From NCBI GenBank assembly GCA_018267065.1, contig JAFDZG010000236.1, positions 1 to 45,444 on the forward strand: DNA of 45,444 bases. Reading direction: 5' to 3'. Positions 44,467 to 45,444 of this stretch are shown piece after piece. Every line of letters starts with the position of its first letter. Position 1 is the stretch's first letter. A program made the translations under genes and the position numbers. The notes beneath the pieces were generated by a model, which had not been told where the DNA came from, did not search any database, and saw nothing but the letters and a program-made list of their open reading frames with translations. The stretch comes from Bacteroidota bacterium (lineage in GTDB: Bacteria > Bacteroidota > Bacteroidia > Flavobacteriales_F > PHOS-HE28).

Positions 44467-44985
44467 ATGAAGGCATCCGCTCCATCAGAGCATTCCGTGG
44501 GCAGCGTTAACGCAGCGGAGATCGAGCGTCTGCTGGAGTCCGTGAAGGATCCCGAGATCCCGGTGATCAGCATCCGCGAGCTCGGCGTGCTGCGCGGCGT
44601 GAAGGTGGAGAACGGCGCGGTGGAAGTCACTATCACCCCCACATACAGCGGCTGCCCGGCCATGGATTTTATGCGCATGGAAGTGGAACGCACGCTGAAG
44701 CAGGCCGGCATCGGCAATTTCCAGGTGAAGCAAGTGCTCTCCCCGGCCTGGACCACAGATTGGATCAGCGACAGCGGCCGTAAAAAGTTGCTTGACTTCG
44801 GCATCGCCCCGCCGCCGCACTCGGCGGACATCCGGGCGTTGAAGGGCGGATCACCTGCCATTGCTTGCCCACATTGCGGCAGCACAGAAACCGAAATGCT
44901 CAGCCAATTCGGCTCTACCGCTTGCAAGGCGCTGTACCGCTGCAAGGCTTGTAAGGAGCCGTTCGATCTGTTCAAGTGCCATTGA
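44467..44985 (+). CDS. paaD: Phenylacetyl-CoA epoxidase assembly protein (DUF59 + zinc ribbon)
   Basis: 172 residues. The MIP18/DUF59 domain reads LLESVKDPEIPVISIRELGVLRGV with TYSGCPAMDFM, the cysteine of Fe-S assembly factors. The C-terminal zinc ribbon has CPHCGS and CKACKEPFDLFKC. It probably helps insert the iron-sulfur or diiron cofactor of the epoxidase. It is last of the paaABCD run; start at ATG 44467. Confidence 0.95.
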   Translation: MKASAPSEHSVGSVNAAEIERLLESVKDPEIPVISIRELGVLRGVKVENGAVEVTITPTYSGCPAMDFMRMEVERTLKQAGIGNFQVKQVLSPAWTTDWISDSGRKKLLDFGIAPPPHSADIRALKGGSPAIACPHCGSTETEMLSQFGSTACKALYRCKACKEPFDLFKCH

Positions 44986-45042
44986 GGACCCATCAACGGA
45001 CGACCATTAAACCCTTTGAATTCCTTCCTCACTTATTCACTT

Positions 45043-45420
45043 ATGAAAAGCTGGAGGCAATCAACTATTGCAGTCGCATGCATTGCATTTATGACTACTT
45101 TGAAACCTGATGCGGTACAAGCACAAGCCGATACAAGCAACTTGAATGGAAATCGATTTCCTTCAGTCATGCTTAGGCGGAGTAACTATCCAGACAAGGC
45201 CGTCGACGCACAAATTGAAGGCATCGTCATCGTCGGATTCACCGTGGACACTCTTTGTCAGATCAGTAACAAGCACGTTATAAAGGGTATTGGATACGGT
45301 TGCGATGAAGAAGCCATAAAAGTCATTGATCGGAAATTCGAAGAAATTCTGATGAAGGAGAATCATTTTCATTGCCACCCAGGTGAAATGTCATTTCCAG
45401 TCACCTTCAAGCTGAATTGA
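45043..45420 (+). CDS. Exported protein with a TonB-type C-terminal domain
   Basis: 125 residues with a signal peptide (VACIAFMTTLKPDAVQAQA). The rest has NYPDKAVDAQIEGIVIVGFTVD, GIGYGCDEEAIKVIDRKFEE and a final FPVTFKLN, the strand-helix order of TonB C-terminal domains. It lacks the long proline-rich linker of true TonB, so it may be a stand-alone periplasmic adaptor. A TTG at 45016 in frame is less likely than ATG 45043. Its codons are clearly more AT-rich than those of paaD, suggesting a different origin. It is unlikely to be part of the paa pathway. Confidence 0.72.
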   Translation: MKSWRQSTIAVACIAFMTTLKPDAVQAQADTSNLNGNRFPSVMLRRSNYPDKAVDAQIEGIVIVGFTVDTLCQISNKHVIKGIGYGCDEEAIKVIDRKFEEILMKENHFHCHPGEMSFPVTFKLN

Positions 45421-45444
45421 CCAAGCCCTCCAACGTAGGGTTCG

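Overview
The window looks like a chromosomal segment of a high-GC member of the Bacteroidota, most likely a Flavobacteriales-type lineage. The support is the gene content (an EF-G2-like translation factor, a DUF5687 ABC permease, a LysM plus periplasmic-binding-fold lipid/wall protein, a PD40-OmpA protein, a 7TMR-DISM kinase, a lysyl-endopeptidase-like secreted protease with a C-terminal dockerin-like repeat pair) and several upstream elements close to the Bacteroidota promoter box TAnnTTTG. I see no rRNA, CRISPR array, prophage or insertion sequence. There is one tRNA, tRNA-Thr(CGU).

Layout. 1-6.7 kb: the start of a FecCD-type iron/cobalamin ABC permease (cut by the window edge), a DUF3817 membrane protein, guaA followed by a LysM protein in one minus-strand unit, a polytopic membrane protein that may be a GT-C glycosyltransferase, and a RimK-type ATP-grasp ligase. 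6.8-11.5 kb: a phytanoyl-CoA-dioxygenase-like protein, a short-chain dehydrogenase, a PAP2_C/sphingomyelin-synthase-like membrane protein, a GT22-like mannosyltransferase and a TerC protein. 11.5-22.5 kb: a minus-strand block of envelope or secreted proteins (protease, PD40-OmpA protein, AsmA-like protein with a long coiled-coil tail, and a 1213-residue protein built from about ten 67-residue repeats). 22.5-32.5 kb: an FAD oxidoreductase, an ABC exporter pair, tRNA-Thr, an outer-membrane-barrel-like protein, a GNAT, a 58-residue protein with a clear promoter and terminator, EF-G2 and an M1 aminopeptidase.

32.8-40.3 kb is the most unusual part. A single-domain response regulator is transcribed away from a tightly packed plus-strand run: an E1/ThiF-nitroreductase fusion (Rv1355c family), an acyltransferase with LuxI/FeeM-like features whose start overlaps the fusion's stop, a 7TMR-DISM histidine kinase, and a REC-PAS-histidine kinase. 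The receiver domains of the lone regulator and of the hybrid kinase are close paralogues. I propose this as a candidate module that makes and senses a small molecule; that is inference.

40.3-45.4 kb: a small exported protein related to the N-terminal domain of the big repeat protein, then the phenylacetyl-CoA epoxidase genes (paaE on minus; paaA, paaB, paaC, paaD on plus) and a TonB-C-terminal-domain protein. The paa genes are peppered with short repeats: an inverted/tandem repeat between paaA and paaB, a heptamer array between paaC and paaD, and a 51-bp nested palindrome inside the paaC reading frame whose core recurs in the non-coding hairpin cluster near 27.0 kb.
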